Counted from the first letter of the stretch, positions 16,641 to 26,024 are shown. The stretch is DNA of 64,000 bases from Pantoea sp. alder81 (GCF_020179835.1 NZ_JAIUDA010000002.1:434001-498000); one strand, 5' to 3'. Numbers and translations: made by a program. The notes: generated from the sequence alone by a model not told the origin.

Positions 16641-17629
16641 GATTTGTTCTCCCCACGCAGACGCGGATCGATCCACAGCGACAAAATATCGACCAGCGTA
16701 CTCATCACCACGTAGATCAGTGCTGAGAGAATCGCCACCGCCAGCACCACCGGCAGATCTTTGGCCAGCACTGCATCGACGGTGAGTTTGCCGAGGCCAG
16801 GGCGACCAAATACCTGTTCAGTGATCACCGCACCACTCAGCAATCCGCCCACCAGCCAGCCGGTTAGGGTCACAGCGGGGAGCGCCGCATGCCGCAAGGC
16901 GTGGCGTAAACGAATGGTGGTTTCGCCCACGCCCCAGGCACGCAGCGTCAGTGTGAACGGGGCTTCCAGCGCACGCTCCAGCTCACGACGCAGCAACTGC
17001 GCCATCACCGCTCCTTGTGCCAGGCCCAGCGCCAGTGCCGGTAACACCAGCGCTGAAAACGACCGGTCGCCCGCCACCGGGAACCAGCGCAGCGTGAAGC
17101 TAAAAATAAACAGCAGCACAATGCCCATCCAGAATGACGGCGTAGAAGCCAGCAGCAGTTCAACGCTGTTGGCCACTCGACGCCCAACGCGAAGATGGGC
17201 CGTTGCAACAGCCATCACCACCGCAAACAGGATGCTTACCAGCAGAGCCGCCAACGTTAACTTGATGGTTGGCCACAGCTGCGTGGCCAGCAGATGGCTC
17301 ACTTCGGTGTTGAGCATGTATGAGCGACCAAAGTCGCCATGCAGCACGCGCCAGATGTAGTGCAGGTACTGCCACCACAGTGGCTCATTCAAGCCCCACT
17401 CGGCGCGGATCGCTGCTTCAATAGCGGGTGTCCGCAGCTGTTCACCGATCAGCAGACTGACGATATCGCCGGGTGCCAGATGCACGCCGAGAAAAGCCAG
17501 CGATACTGCGGCCCACAGCACCAGCACGCCGCCGAGCAGGCGGCCGACAATGCGGCGCGACAGCTCACTGCGCCAGACAGCAGGCCGAGGCGGTCGCGGG
17601 GTGCGGGTTACGATGCTTTCCAGACTCAT
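16637..17629 (-). CDS. DppB-type ABC transporter permease
   Basis: This 330-aa inner-membrane permease is of DppB type: after a basic N-terminus comes RRIVGRLLGGVLVLWAAVSLAFLGVHLAPGD, then GDFGRSYMLNTEVSHLL and an EAA loop with the LRAWGVGETTIRLRHALRHAALP segment. The start at 17629 is set by AGGAGG six bases ahead; the longer frame from 17752 would run into the binding-protein gene. The binding-protein gene ends 13 bp upstream. Confidence 0.88.
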   Translation of the reverse strand: MSLESIVTRTPRPPRPAVWRSELSRRIVGRLLGGVLVLWAAVSLAFLGVHLAPGDIVSLLIGEQLRTPAIEAAIRAEWGLNEPLWWQYLHYIWRVLHGDFGRSYMLNTEVSHLLATQLWPTIKLTLAALLVSILFAVVMAVATAHLRVGRRVANSVELLLASTPSFWMGIVLLFIFSFTLRWFPVAGDRSFSALVLPALALGLAQGAVMAQLLRRELERALEAPFTLTLRAWGVGETTIRLRHALRHAALPAVTLTGWLVGGLLSGAVITEQVFGRPGLGKLTVDAVLAKDLPVVLAVAILSALIYVVMSTLVDILSLWIDPRLRGENKS

Positions 17630-17642
17630 CTTCGCCTCCTGG

Positions 17643-19256
17643 TTAATGGTCACTGAGCCAGATGTCATACGCGTTCTCCGGCATCTGCTTGTAGCTGCGG
17701 AAACCCGCGCCATGCACATAGCTGGCGGCGGCAATTTGGTCTTCCGGTTCATATAACGGAATCGCCAGCGCCTGCTCGACTAAGGCGTAGTGCTGAAGCT
17801 GGCTGTAGAATTTACGGCGCTGGTTGATATCCAGCGTGGTGGCGGCCTGATCGAGCCAGCCGTTGATTTCCGGGCTGTTGACGCGGCTGTAGTTGATTGC
17901 GCCACCGGCTTTCACCGGACGGTAGTGGTTCTCGATGTCGATGCCGTCGGTTTCAGTATTCGAGTTGGCAATCGAGCCAAAGTGACCGCTGTTGCGCACG
18001 TCGGCATAGGTGCCGGAATCGACATAGCGCAGTTTGATCTCCACGCCGAGACGCTGGCGCGCCTGGGCTTGCACCGCCTGTAACAGCACATCGCGTTGGT
18101 CGCGTACCGTGGCCTGCGCCTGAATCACTTCAATGCTCAGTCGCTGGCCGTCTTTGCTGCGAAAGCCTTCTGCGTCACGCGTTTGCCATCCGGCTTGATC
18201 CAGCAGTTTGTTCGCCGCCGTCGGGTTATTGCCGTACTGGCCTTCCAAATCATTGTTGTAGAGTGGATCGACCGGTGAGGTGATGCCCCATGCGCGGGTG
18301 CGTTCGCCGCGATACACCGATTTCAATAGTGGATCGATATCCAGCCCTTGCAACAGCGCCTGACGCACCTTCACATCTTGCGTTGGGCCATATTCCACGT
18401 TGAGGAACAACGAATAAGGTGTGCCGGTATTCAGCGCGTGCTGATAGGTAAAATCTGCGCTGTCATTAAACTCGCTGGCATCATTGCCGGAGATCCCCTC
18501 AATGATATCCAGCTGGCCGGAAAGCAGCGCGCCGGTGCGCACCGAGGATTCCGGCAGGAAGCGATAGGTCACCCGCTCCAGATACGCCGGGCCTTGATGA
18601 TGTGCGGTGGCCGGTGCCCAGTGGTAATGCGGATTGCGCACCAGTGTTAGCTGCTGGCCCTTTTCGTAGCTTTCGATGATGAAAGGGCCGGTGCCCGCGA
18701 TCTCTTTGCCGCCGGCTTTGAGCTGCGCTGAGTGCCAGCTGGCGGGAGCCAGAATCTGCAGCTTTGCAGCAAACGACAGGAATGGCGCATAGCCCTGTTT
18801 TAAGGTGATCACCACAGTGTCGTTATCAGGTGTTTCAACGCTGGCAATGCGCGCGCTCAGGGCGCAGATGCTGGTTCCGGCGCAATATTTCGGGTCCTGG
18901 ACCTGGCGGAAGTTCTCCGCCACCGCGTTGGCATCCAGTTTCTCACCGTTCGAGAAGGTGACATCGCGACGCAGCGTAAAGCGATAAACTTTGCCGTCCG
19001 GGCTGACTTCGTAACCCGTCGCCAGCCACGGCACGAAGCTGCCATCGGTGCGACGTGCCAGCAGGGATTCCCACACATTGCGCAGCGTGACCTCTGCCTT
19101 AGACTGCCCGTTAAGCTGCGGGTTTAACGGTGCCGGTTCTGTCTCCACACCATAGGTCAGTGACCCGCCGCTGCGCGGGGATTCTGCGCCAGGCGTGGCC
19201 GAGGTGTTCAGCAGGCACGCCAGCCCCAGCGCCAGCGTGATTGAATTCGCTTTCAT
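17643..19256 (-). CDS. Family-5 ABC substrate-binding protein (copy B)
   Basis: This 537-aa periplasmic binding protein is of the DppA/OppA/nickel type (SBP_bac_5). A signal peptide covers ~1-24. Hallmarks: the GGSLTYGVETEPAPLNPQ start of the mature protein, FTLRRDVTFSNGEKLDANAVAENF (~95-118) and GTGPFIIESYEKGQQLTLVRNPHY. It is strikingly similar along its whole length to the protein at 20020-21633. They share, for example, LSGQxDxIEGISGNDA and the VRQALLQGLxIDPLLKSVYRG block, so they arose by duplication. It is followed directly by the two permeases. The ligand is unknown; the paired monooxygenase suggests a non-peptide solute. Confidence 0.88.
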   Translation of the reverse strand: MKANSITLALGLACLLNTSATPGAESPRSGGSLTYGVETEPAPLNPQLNGQSKAEVTLRNVWESLLARRTDGSFVPWLATGYEVSPDGKVYRFTLRRDVTFSNGEKLDANAVAENFRQVQDPKYCAGTSICALSARIASVETPDNDTVVITLKQGYAPFLSFAAKLQILAPASWHSAQLKAGGKEIAGTGPFIIESYEKGQQLTLVRNPHYHWAPATAHHQGPAYLERVTYRFLPESSVRTGALLSGQLDIIEGISGNDASEFNDSADFTYQHALNTGTPYSLFLNVEYGPTQDVKVRQALLQGLDIDPLLKSVYRGERTRAWGITSPVDPLYNNDLEGQYGNNPTAANKLLDQAGWQTRDAEGFRSKDGQRLSIEVIQAQATVRDQRDVLLQAVQAQARQRLGVEIKLRYVDSGTYADVRNSGHFGSIANSNTETDGIDIENHYRPVKAGGAINYSRVNSPEINGWLDQAATTLDINQRRKFYSQLQHYALVEQALAIPLYEPEDQIAAASYVHGAGFRSYKQMPENAYDIWLSDH

Positions 19257-19285
19257 AATGTCCCTGTTGTTTTTGAAAGGGTGAG

Positions 19286-19801
19286 TCAGGCAATTTTGGC
19301 AATCGGCTGCGGGTGGAATTCCTTTTTCAGGAACACCAGCGCTTCGCCCAACGCATTGGTACGGTGATGAAAAGGCTGATAGCCGCGACGCAAATAAAGC
19401 TCGCTCAACCAGGGATGTTTGGTGGCGGTTGCCAGATAGACGCCCGGCGCTTTAAGCGTCTCTTTCAACAGGCTGTCTTCGGCGTAGCTAATGATTTCAC
19501 GGCCATAGCCCTGCCCTTTGTAATCGGGATCCACGGCAAACCAGTGGATAAATGGCAGCGATGAGGGCGCATCAGTTTCCTGCTGCCACGGAAAGCGCAC
19601 CGTGACCGTTGCAACAGCGCGCTTCCATTTGCGCAGCACCAGCACCGTTTCCTGTTCAATGACGCGGCGTACCTGCTCGACGTTGCCCTGCGAAATGGTG
19701 AAATGCACATCCAGCGCCACCAGCGAGGCATACGCACGCTGTAACAGGGCAAATATCTCTTCGGCATCGTCGGGTTTGGCGATTTGGATGGATTGGCTCA
19801 T
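19286..19801 (-). CDS. GNAT-family N-acetyltransferase
   Basis: This 171-aa protein is a GCN5-related acetyltransferase: IQIAKPDDAEEIFALLQRAY at the N-terminus, the central IHWFAVDPDYKGQGYGREII with the acetyl-CoA loop (KGQGYG), and the C-terminal LYLRRGYQPF. The start at 19801 has AGGAAA 8 bp upstream; an open frame extending to 19987 is not used. It lies between two paralogous binding-protein genes and upstream of the importer and monooxygenase. This suggests it acetylates the imported amine, possibly an S-substituted cysteine, before oxidation (inference). Confidence 0.83.
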   Translation of the reverse strand: MSQSIQIAKPDDAEEIFALLQRAYASLVALDVHFTISQGNVEQVRRVIEQETVLVLRKWKRAVATVTVRFPWQQETDAPSSLPFIHWFAVDPDYKGQGYGREIISYAEDSLLKETLKAPGVYLATATKHPWLSELYLRRGYQPFHHRTNALGEALVFLKKEFHPQPIAKIA

Positions 19802-19855
19802 GTTCGGGTTTCCTGAATTTATCTTCAGGGAATTATTGAAATCCGGGGAATTAAA

Positions 19856-19879
19856 GTAAAACGAGAATAGTGGCAATGG
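19856..19879 (-). promoter_or_regulatory. Conserved upstream element, copy B
   Basis: The core AACGAGAATAGTGGCAA here nearly matches AACGACAATAGTGGCAA upstream of the paralogous binding-protein gene (21730-21753), and similarity extends about 20 bp beyond. On the transcribed strand it contains TTGCCA, a possible -35, followed 15-17 bp later by T/A-rich sequence. It probably marks a duplicated promoter or activator site for the GNAT gene. Confidence 0.5.
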
Positions 19880-19928
19880 ATTTGTTAATTGTGGGAAATA
19901 ACAGAATCGTTTTATTCGGCACATAGCA

Positions 19929-20002
19929 TAGCGGCAAAATTTATCGCGCGCCCATGAGCAATAAAGTTGCTTCTCATGCACGCGCAATAAATCATGCCGC
20001 TA
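19929..20002. repeat. 74-bp imperfect palindromic repeat
   Basis: TAGCGGC, ATTTAT, GCGCG and ATGAG on the left arm are mirrored by CTCAT, CGCGC, ATAAAT and GCCGCTA on the right arm, giving a long interrupted hairpin. A related element lies at 25133-25208, and a single arm resembling it at 3931-3953. It sits between copy A of the binding-protein gene and the GNAT gene and could attenuate transcription between them. Confidence 0.65.
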
Positions 20003-20019
20003 CAAATATTTTTTACAGA

Positions 20020-21633
20020 TTAGTGTTTGCTTAACCATACATCGTAAACACTTTCCGGCATCTGTTTATAACTGCGGAAGCCGTAATCGTGCACGTAGCT
20101 GGCGGTGGCGAGCTGATCTTCTGGTTCGTACAACGGAACCGCTAAGGCCAACTGAAGCAGTGCACGCTGCTGCAACTCGCTGTAATACTGACGGCGTTGC
20201 TGCAAATCGAGCGTGGCAGCGGCCTTATCCAGCTGTGCATTAAGGCCAGCATCGTTAACACGGCTGTAGTTAATCGCGCCGCCCTGAGCGATGGGCCGAT
20301 AGTGGTTCTCAATATCTACGCCATCGGTCGGCGTGTTGGAGTTGGCGATGGTGCCGAACTTGCCGCTTTTGCGCACATCCGCGTAGGTGCCGGAATCAAC
20401 GTAATTCAGCTTAAGATCGATGCCCAAACGCTGGCGCGCTTGTGCCTGAATGGCCTGCAATAACACGTCACGCTGGTCGCGCACCGTGGCCTGAGCCTGA
20501 ATCAACTCAATGCGCAGCCGCTCGCCATTTTTGCTGCGGAAGCCTTCGCTATCACGGGTTTGCCAGCCTGCTTCATCCAGCAGTTTGTTGGCGGCATCCG
20601 GGTTATTGCCGTATTTTCCTTCCAGCTCGTTGTTGTAGAGCGGATCAATCGGTGAGGTAATGCCCCACGCGCGCGTACGCTCACCGCGATACACTGATTT
20701 CAAAAGCGGGTCGATCTCCAGCCCCTGCAACAGCGCCTGGCGCACTTTAACATCCTGCGTGGGACCATACTCAACATTGAGAAACAGCGAATATGGCGTG
20801 CCGGTATTCAGCGCGTGCTGGTAGGTGAAATCGCTGTTGTCCTTGAATTCACCGGCATCATTGCCCGAGATTCCTTCTATGGCATCCACCTGACCGGACA
20901 GCAGCGCCCCGGTTCGCACCGAGGATTCCGGCAGGAAGCGATAGGTGACGCGGTCAAGATAGGCCGGCCCCTGATGTTTCGCCGTGGCAGGCGCCCAGTT
21001 GTATTTCGGGTTCCTGACGTAAGTGACCTGCTGACCCTTTTCGTAGCTTTGCAGGATAAACGGGCCGGTGCCGGCAATCTCTGTACCGCCCGATTTCAGC
21101 TGCGATGACTTCCAGCTGGAGGGGGAGAGAATTTGCAGCCCTGCGGCGAATGAAAGGAACGGCGAATAAACCTCTTTCAACGTAATCACTACCGTGTGAT
21201 CGTCTGGCGTTTCAATCTTGTCGATGTGTGAACCCATCAGGCACAGGCTGGTGCCGGCGCAGTATTGCGCCACCTGAGTTTGACGGAAGTTTTCGGCCAC
21301 CGCGTTGGCATCAAATTTTTCTCCGTTGGAGAAGGTGACATCGCGACGCAGGTTGAAACGCAAGGTTTTGCCATCCTCGCTGACCTGATAACTTTCGGCC
21401 AGCCAGGGCACAAAGCTGCCGTCCGGACGGCGTGCCAGCAGCGATTCCCAGAAGTTACGCAAGGTGATTTCGGCTTTGTCCTGCCCGTTCAGTTGCGGGT
21501 TAAAGGTAGTGGGTTCGGTTTCGACGCCCACCGTTAAACTGCCGCCCGTGACCGGTTTGTCGGCGGCAACAGCGTGAAACGCACCGCCAAGCAAACTTAA
21601 GCCCAGCGCCAGAGAAATCGCATTAATTTTCAT
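20020..21633 (-). CDS. Family-5 ABC substrate-binding protein (copy A)
   Basis: This 537-aa periplasmic binding protein has a signal peptide ending near residue 24 (...HAVA-ADK). The body is that of the DppA/OppA family: GGSLTVGVETEPTTFNPQ, FNLRRDVTFSNGEKFDANAVAENF, GTGPFILQSYEKGQQVTYVRNPKY. It has the same length as copy B (17643-19256) and is nearly colinear with it. It is the first gene of the leftward cluster, separated from the rest by 218 bp containing a palindromic repeat. The two proteins may share one set of permeases but bind different ligands; this is inference. Confidence 0.88.
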   Translation of the reverse strand: MKINAISLALGLSLLGGAFHAVAADKPVTGGSLTVGVETEPTTFNPQLNGQDKAEITLRNFWESLLARRPDGSFVPWLAESYQVSEDGKTLRFNLRRDVTFSNGEKFDANAVAENFRQTQVAQYCAGTSLCLMGSHIDKIETPDDHTVVITLKEVYSPFLSFAAGLQILSPSSWKSSQLKSGGTEIAGTGPFILQSYEKGQQVTYVRNPKYNWAPATAKHQGPAYLDRVTYRFLPESSVRTGALLSGQVDAIEGISGNDAGEFKDNSDFTYQHALNTGTPYSLFLNVEYGPTQDVKVRQALLQGLEIDPLLKSVYRGERTRAWGITSPIDPLYNNELEGKYGNNPDAANKLLDEAGWQTRDSEGFRSKNGERLRIELIQAQATVRDQRDVLLQAIQAQARQRLGIDLKLNYVDSGTYADVRKSGKFGTIANSNTPTDGVDIENHYRPIAQGGAINYSRVNDAGLNAQLDKAAATLDLQQRRQYYSELQQRALLQLALAVPLYEPEDQLATASYVHDYGFRSYKQMPESVYDVWLSKH

Positions 21634-21729
21634 ATTATCCTTGGTGATAGCAGGTGTTATTTTAATCAGCCCGAATTCCGGCCTGTTTTTTAATTTCCGC
21701 TAAAGTATTAAAATCCAGATAAATAAATG

Positions 21730-21753
21730 TAAAACGACAATAGTGGCAAAGGT
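21730..21753 (-). promoter_or_regulatory. Conserved upstream element, copy A
   Basis: This is the counterpart of the element at 19856-19879 (core AACGACAATAGTGGCAA), about 100 bp upstream of the copy A gene. Being in the same relative place as in the duplicate, it probably holds the promoter or activator site. A CACTATT core on the transcribed strand is also present at 3753-3759 upstream of the M20 gene. Confidence 0.5.
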
Positions 21754-21892
21754 TGTGATGAAATGATTTAAGGCGGGAAATAAAATAGTCGCGCCACCCT
21801 TTATGGCGGCATGCAGCCCTCCGCATTAATGCGAATATGACGAATGGATAGATGAAATGGTATTAAGTGGCGGCATCCTTGCCGCCCCATCA

Positions 21893-23992
21893 TTACTCGG
21901 CGCGTGACGCAATAATGGCTTCGGCCACATTGCGTGGCGCTTCAGCGTAATGCGCAAACTCCATGCTATAGGTCGCACGGCCTTGAGACATGGATCGCAG
22001 CGTGGTGGCGTAACCAAACATCTCTGACAACGGCACTTCAGCGCGAATGATGCGTGCACCAAAGCGCTCATCCATGCCCTGCAGCGAACCACGACGTGAG
22101 GACAGATCGCCCATCACACCACCGGCATACTCCTCTGGCGTCTCCACTTCCACCTGCATCACCGGCTCAAGGATCACCGGGTCAGCCTGTTTCGCGGCCG
22201 CTTTGAAGCCAAAAATCGCTGCCATGCGGAAGGCCATCTCCGATGAATCGACGTCGTGATACGAACCGAAGGTCAGGGTGGCTTTCAGATCCACCACCGG
22301 ATAACCCGCCAGCACACCGCTGTTCAGCGCCTCACGAATCCCCTTCTCCACTGAAGGAATAAACTCGCGCGGCACCACACCGCCCTTGGTGGCATCTTCA
22401 AAGGCAAAACCGGCGCCTGCCGCCTGCGGTTCCAGCGTCAGCACCACATGACCATACTGACCTTTACCGCCCGACTGGCGCACAAACTTGCCTTCCACAT
22501 CGCGCACCGTTTTACGGATGGTTTCGCGATAGGTCACCTGGGGTCGACCAATGTTGGCTTCGACGCCGAATTCACGCTTCATGCGATCAACGATGATTTC
22601 CAGATGCAACTCGCCCATGCCGGAGATAATCGTCTGGCCTGACTCCTCATCGGTGTGCAGGCGGAACGACGGATCTTCCGCCGCCAGACGCTGCAGCGCC
22701 AGCCCCATTTTCTCCTGATCCGCCTTGGTTTTCGGCTCAATCGACAGCGAGATTACCGGGTCCGGGAACTCCATGCGTTCCAGCGTGATCACTGCATTGG
22801 GATCGCACAGTGTTTCACCGGTCGTGACCTCTTTTAAGCCGACACAGGCGGCAATATCACCCGCACGAATCTCTTCGATTTCGATGCGATCGTTTGCCTG
22901 CATCTGCACGATACGCCCGATGCGCTCCTTGCGCCCTTTCACCGCATTCCACACGCTGTCGCCTTTGCGCAGCACGCCGGAGTAAACGCGGACGAAGGTC
23001 AGTTGACCGACGTAAGGATCGCTCATCAGCTTGAATGCCAGCGCCGAGAATGGCTCATCGTCATCCGCATGACGTTCATCGTGCTCGCCCTTTTCATTCA
23101 CGCCTGAAACCGCTGGAACATCCAGCGGTGACGGCATCAACTCAATCACCGCATCAAGCATGCGCTGTACGCCTTTGTTTTTAAACGCACTGCCGCACAG
23201 CATCGGCTGGATCTCGCCAATCAAAGTGCGTTGACGCAATCCGGCGATCACCTCTTCTTCGCTCAGGTCGCCCTGCTCCAGATAGCGATCCATCAGCGCT
23301 TCACTGGCTTCGGCCGCAGCGGCCACCATATTTTCACGCCACTCAGCGGCCAGCGCCTGCAGCTCCTCGGGGATTGGCGCATAGCTGAACGTCATGCCCT
23401 GGCTGGCCTCATCCCAGTAGATGGCGCGCATCTTGTTGAGATCCACTACGCCTGCGAAATGCTCTTCCGCACCAATCGGAATCACAATCGGGACCGGATT
23501 GGCATGCAGACGATCTTTCATCATCTGCACTACGCGGAAGAAGTCCGCACCCTGGCGGTCCATCTTGTTAACAAAGGCAATGCGCGGTACGTGATACTTG
23601 TTGGCCTGACGCCACACGGTTTCTGACTGTGGCTGAACGCCACCGACCGCGTCATATACCATCACGGCACCGTCCAGCACACGCATGGATCGCTCCACTT
23701 CGATGGTGAAATCGACGTGTCCGGGGGTATCGATGATATTGATGCGGTGTGGCGTGAAGCTGCCATCCATGCCCGGCCAGAAGCAGCTCACTGCCGCCGA
23801 GGTGATGGTAATGCCACGCTCCTGCTCCTGCGCCATCCAGTCTGTGGTTGCCGCGCCATCGTGCACTTCACCCAACTTGTGGCTCATCCCGGTGTAAAAC
23901 AGAATGCGCTCAGTGGTGGTAGTTTTGCCGGCATCGATGTGCGCGGAGATGCCGATATTGCGATAACGTTCGATAGGTAGGGGTCGGGGCAT
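21893..23992 (-). CDS. Elongation factor G paralog (EF-G2)
   Basis: This 699-aa translational GTPase is full length compared with E. coli EF-G (704 aa). G motifs: AHIDAGKTT (~17-25), the switch [18 protein letters not shown] and NKMD. Domains II-V follow with the usual EF-G pattern, including [16 protein letters not shown] and [11 protein letters not shown] in domain IV. It clearly diverges from E. coli EF-G in many positions and is not next to rpsL, rpsG or tufA, so it is probably a second copy. It may act in translocation or ribosome recycling under special conditions, or give tolerance to an EF-G inhibitor. No neighbouring gene clarifies its role. Confidence 0.9.
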   Translation of the reverse strand: MPRPLPIERYRNIGISAHIDAGKTTTTERILFYTGMSHKLGEVHDGAATTDWMAQEQERGITITSAAVSCFWPGMDGSFTPHRINIIDTPGHVDFTIEVERSMRVLDGAVMVYDAVGGVQPQSETVWRQANKYHVPRIAFVNKMDRQGADFFRVVQMMKDRLHANPVPIVIPIGAEEHFAGVVDLNKMRAIYWDEASQGMTFSYAPIPEELQALAAEWRENMVAAAAEASEALMDRYLEQGDLSEEEVIAGLRQRTLIGEIQPMLCGSAFKNKGVQRMLDAVIELMPSPLDVPAVSGVNEKGEHDERHADDDEPFSALAFKLMSDPYVGQLTFVRVYSGVLRKGDSVWNAVKGRKERIGRIVQMQANDRIEIEEIRAGDIAACVGLKEVTTGETLCDPNAVITLERMEFPDPVISLSIEPKTKADQEKMGLALQRLAAEDPSFRLHTDEESGQTIISGMGELHLEIIVDRMKREFGVEANIGRPQVTYRETIRKTVRDVEGKFVRQSGGKGQYGHVVLTLEPQAAGAGFAFEDATKGGVVPREFIPSVEKGIREALNSGVLAGYPVVDLKATLTFGSYHDVDSSEMAFRMAAIFGFKAAAKQADPVILEPVMQVEVETPEEYAGGVMGDLSSRRGSLQGMDERFGARIIRAEVPLSEMFGYATTLRSMSQGRATYSMEFAHYAEAPRNVAEAIIASRAE

Positions 23993-24205
23993 GATGCGTC
24001 CTTAGTCTGTTCGACTGGATAAATGGGCGAGCACCATTGCCCGCCGCTGCGCAACAGCATAGACCTATTGTACGAGTAAATACGAACAGTTTGAGCCTTT
24101 TTTAGCCATCGGAAAAATCTTGTGACGGTTTCAGCATTTACGGGCTGGCAAGCTCAGCCCTTCCCGATTTATGGTAAGGCTTCACTCTCAACGGGAAATC
24201 TAACC

Positions 24206-25117
24206 ATGCGCATTCTGGTTGTCGGCGCCGGTGCCACCGGCGGGTATTTCGGTGCACGTCTGGCGCAAGCAGGACGTGATGTGACATTTCTGGTGCGCGA
24301 GCGCCGTTTTCAACAGCTGCAACAAAACGGCTTAGTGCTGAAGACGCCGGGCAGCACGGAAGTGATTCAGCCGCAGCTGGCGCAAACCGGCAAGCTTACC
24401 GGCCAGTTTGATCTGATTATCCTGACGGTGAAAAGCTTTGGTCTGGATCAGGCGATTGAGGATATTGCCCCCGCCGTCGGGCCAGAAACGCTGATCATGC
24501 CGATCCTTAACGGCATGCGCCATATCGATACGCTGCGCGCACACTTTGGCGACAAGGTGATAGGCGGCCTGTGCAAAATCAACACCACGCTGGGTGAACA
24601 AGGTGAAGTGGTGCAGATGACACCGCTGCATATTCTCTATTACGGTGCGCTGGATGGGCATAATGATGCACGTCTGCAACGTGTCGATGAAACGCTGAAC
24701 GTGGCACAGTTCGACAGCGTTTTTGCTGACAACATCATCAGCGAGCTGTGGGAAAAATGGCTGCTGCTGAGCACGTTGGGTGCGGTGTGCTGCATCGCGC
24801 GGGGAAATACCCAGCAGGTGTTGCGATCTCAGGGTGGTGAGGCATTGTTGCAGGGGATTTTTGCTGAAGTACTTTCCGTGCTAAAAGCAGATGGCTATCA
24901 GGAACGCCCAGCGGTAACAGCGAAGATCTATGAAACGCTGAATAATCCGCAGGTAGCGATGACATCTTCAATGTATCGCGACTTAACCCAGGGTTACGAG
25001 ATTGAGGCGGATCAGGTGATTGGCGATCTGCTGGTGCGCGGTGCACGCAGTGGCCTGGTGACGCCGTTGCTGAATGCGGTGTATGTGAATTTGCAGGTGT
25101 ATTTGCAGAATCGTTAA
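24206..25117 (+). CDS. 2-dehydropantoate 2-reductase family protein
   Basis: This 303-aa NADPH-dependent reductase is of the PanE/ApbA family: N-terminal MRILVVGAGATGGYFGARLA (Rossmann GxGxxG), ILTVKSFGLDQAIEDI, LIMPILNGMRHID and the catalytic-domain segment ELWEKWLLLSTLGAVCCIARG with its conserved Lys. The ATG at 24206 matches the family N-terminus; the upstream in-frame extension is not used. Family members reduce ketopantoate to pantoate. Because the chromosomal panE should lie elsewhere, this may be a paralog acting on another 2-keto acid. It is a single gene, divergent from EF-G2. Confidence 0.83.
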   Translation: MRILVVGAGATGGYFGARLAQAGRDVTFLVRERRFQQLQQNGLVLKTPGSTEVIQPQLAQTGKLTGQFDLIILTVKSFGLDQAIEDIAPAVGPETLIMPILNGMRHIDTLRAHFGDKVIGGLCKINTTLGEQGEVVQMTPLHILYYGALDGHNDARLQRVDETLNVAQFDSVFADNIISELWEKWLLLSTLGAVCCIARGNTQQVLRSQGGEALLQGIFAEVLSVLKADGYQERPAVTAKIYETLNNPQVAMTSSMYRDLTQGYEIEADQVIGDLLVRGARSGLVTPLLNAVYVNLQVYLQNR

Positions 25118-25132
25118 ATCGCGGGTTAATAC

Positions 25133-25208
25133 CGTTGCGGCGCGATTTGTCGCGCGAACCTGAAAAGGTTAAATCGCTGATTAATGAGCAATAAATTGCG
25201 CCGCTACG
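25133..25208. repeat. Palindromic repeat related to that at 19929
   Basis: The left arm TTGCGGCGCGATTTGTCGCG and the right arm CAATAAATTGCGCCGCTACG pair over most of their length around an AACCTGAAAAGGTT inner hairpin. The half-sequence GAGCAATAAA is shared with the repeat at 19929-20002. It lies between two converging genes and may serve as a terminator. Confidence 0.6.
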
Positions 25209-25222
25209 GGATTATGCGCGTT

Positions 25223-25993
25223 TTATCCAAGACGCGACTTTACACCTGGCAGCTGCATCAATCGCTGCCAGCCGGCTTCCACCTCATCCGGAATATCCAC
25301 ATGCCCGAGGAAGCCTTTACCTCGCGGGCCATAGCCGTTTTCATCATCGCGCAGGCGCTGAATCTCACCCATCAGCAGTGAGAGAAAACGCTCCATTGAC
25401 CATAATCCCTGCGGCGGCGCGCCGATAATGCGCAGCATGCCAGCATCCATCATCACCTGCGGGACGAACACCGGCCAGCTGATAAATTCGGGGGCGTCGG
25501 CACGGTCGCGCCACTGGTGGCGGAACGTTTCCCAGGTGCGGCGCTGCATCAGAGGGTCCTGCACCAGCAGCACATGCTGCGGCTGCCACTTCTGCTCATC
25601 CAGCAGTTTTTGACTGAAGGCGGCATTCTCACCACAGTTGCGTGAGGCGGTTTCCAGCAGCAACTGATCGTCTGGCAGTGCGGCAAACATCTTTGCCATG
25701 TCGCCCAGCAACTCTGCTTCGCTTTTGCCTTGAGTAGGAATCTGACGATAGAGCGGATGATTAGCGATCATCTCCGCCAGTAGCACTGTGGAATGGCCGA
25801 TACCGCCGCTGATCAACAGTGGCAGTTGATACTTCTTCGCTAGCGCAATCACGCCTTCAACATTCGGCAGTACCGCGTGACCGGCAAGAATCGCCAAATC
25901 AACCTCCAGCGTGCCGTCCGCCGGCATATGGTCAAGCGCCAGCCAGGCCGCAAGCGTATTGATATCCTGAATCTGTTGGCTATTGAGCTGCAT
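25223..25993 (-). CDS. ydcF: YdcF-type DUF218 protein
   Basis: This 256-aa protein closely follows E. coli YdcF (266 aa): ILAGHAVLPNVEGVIALAKKYQLPLLISGGIGHSTVLL, ETASRNCGENAAFSQKLL, VLLVQDPLMQRRTWETF and the C-terminal RFLSLLMGEIQRLRDDENGYGPRGKGF. YdcF binds S-adenosylmethionine in vitro and belongs to the SanA/ElyC fold; its cellular role is not settled. It is divergent from the lacI-like gene. Confidence 0.9.
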   Translation of the reverse strand: MQLNSQQIQDINTLAAWLALDHMPADGTLEVDLAILAGHAVLPNVEGVIALAKKYQLPLLISGGIGHSTVLLAEMIANHPLYRQIPTQGKSEAELLGDMAKMFAALPDDQLLLETASRNCGENAAFSQKLLDEQKWQPQHVLLVQDPLMQRRTWETFRHQWRDRADAPEFISWPVFVPQVMMDAGMLRIIGAPPQGLWSMERFLSLLMGEIQRLRDDENGYGPRGKGFLGHVDIPDEVEAGWQRLMQLPGVKSRLG

Positions 25994-26011
25994 CGCATTC
26001 TCCTCGCATTA

Positions 26012-26024
26012 ACACTGGCAGTGT
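26012..26024. promoter_or_regulatory. Palindrome between ydcF and lacI-like gene
   Basis: ACACTG-G-CAGTGT is a perfect 13-bp dyad in the 99-bp divergent region. Its position suits an operator, perhaps for the adjacent LacI-type protein. It does not resemble the E. coli lac operator. Confidence 0.35.
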
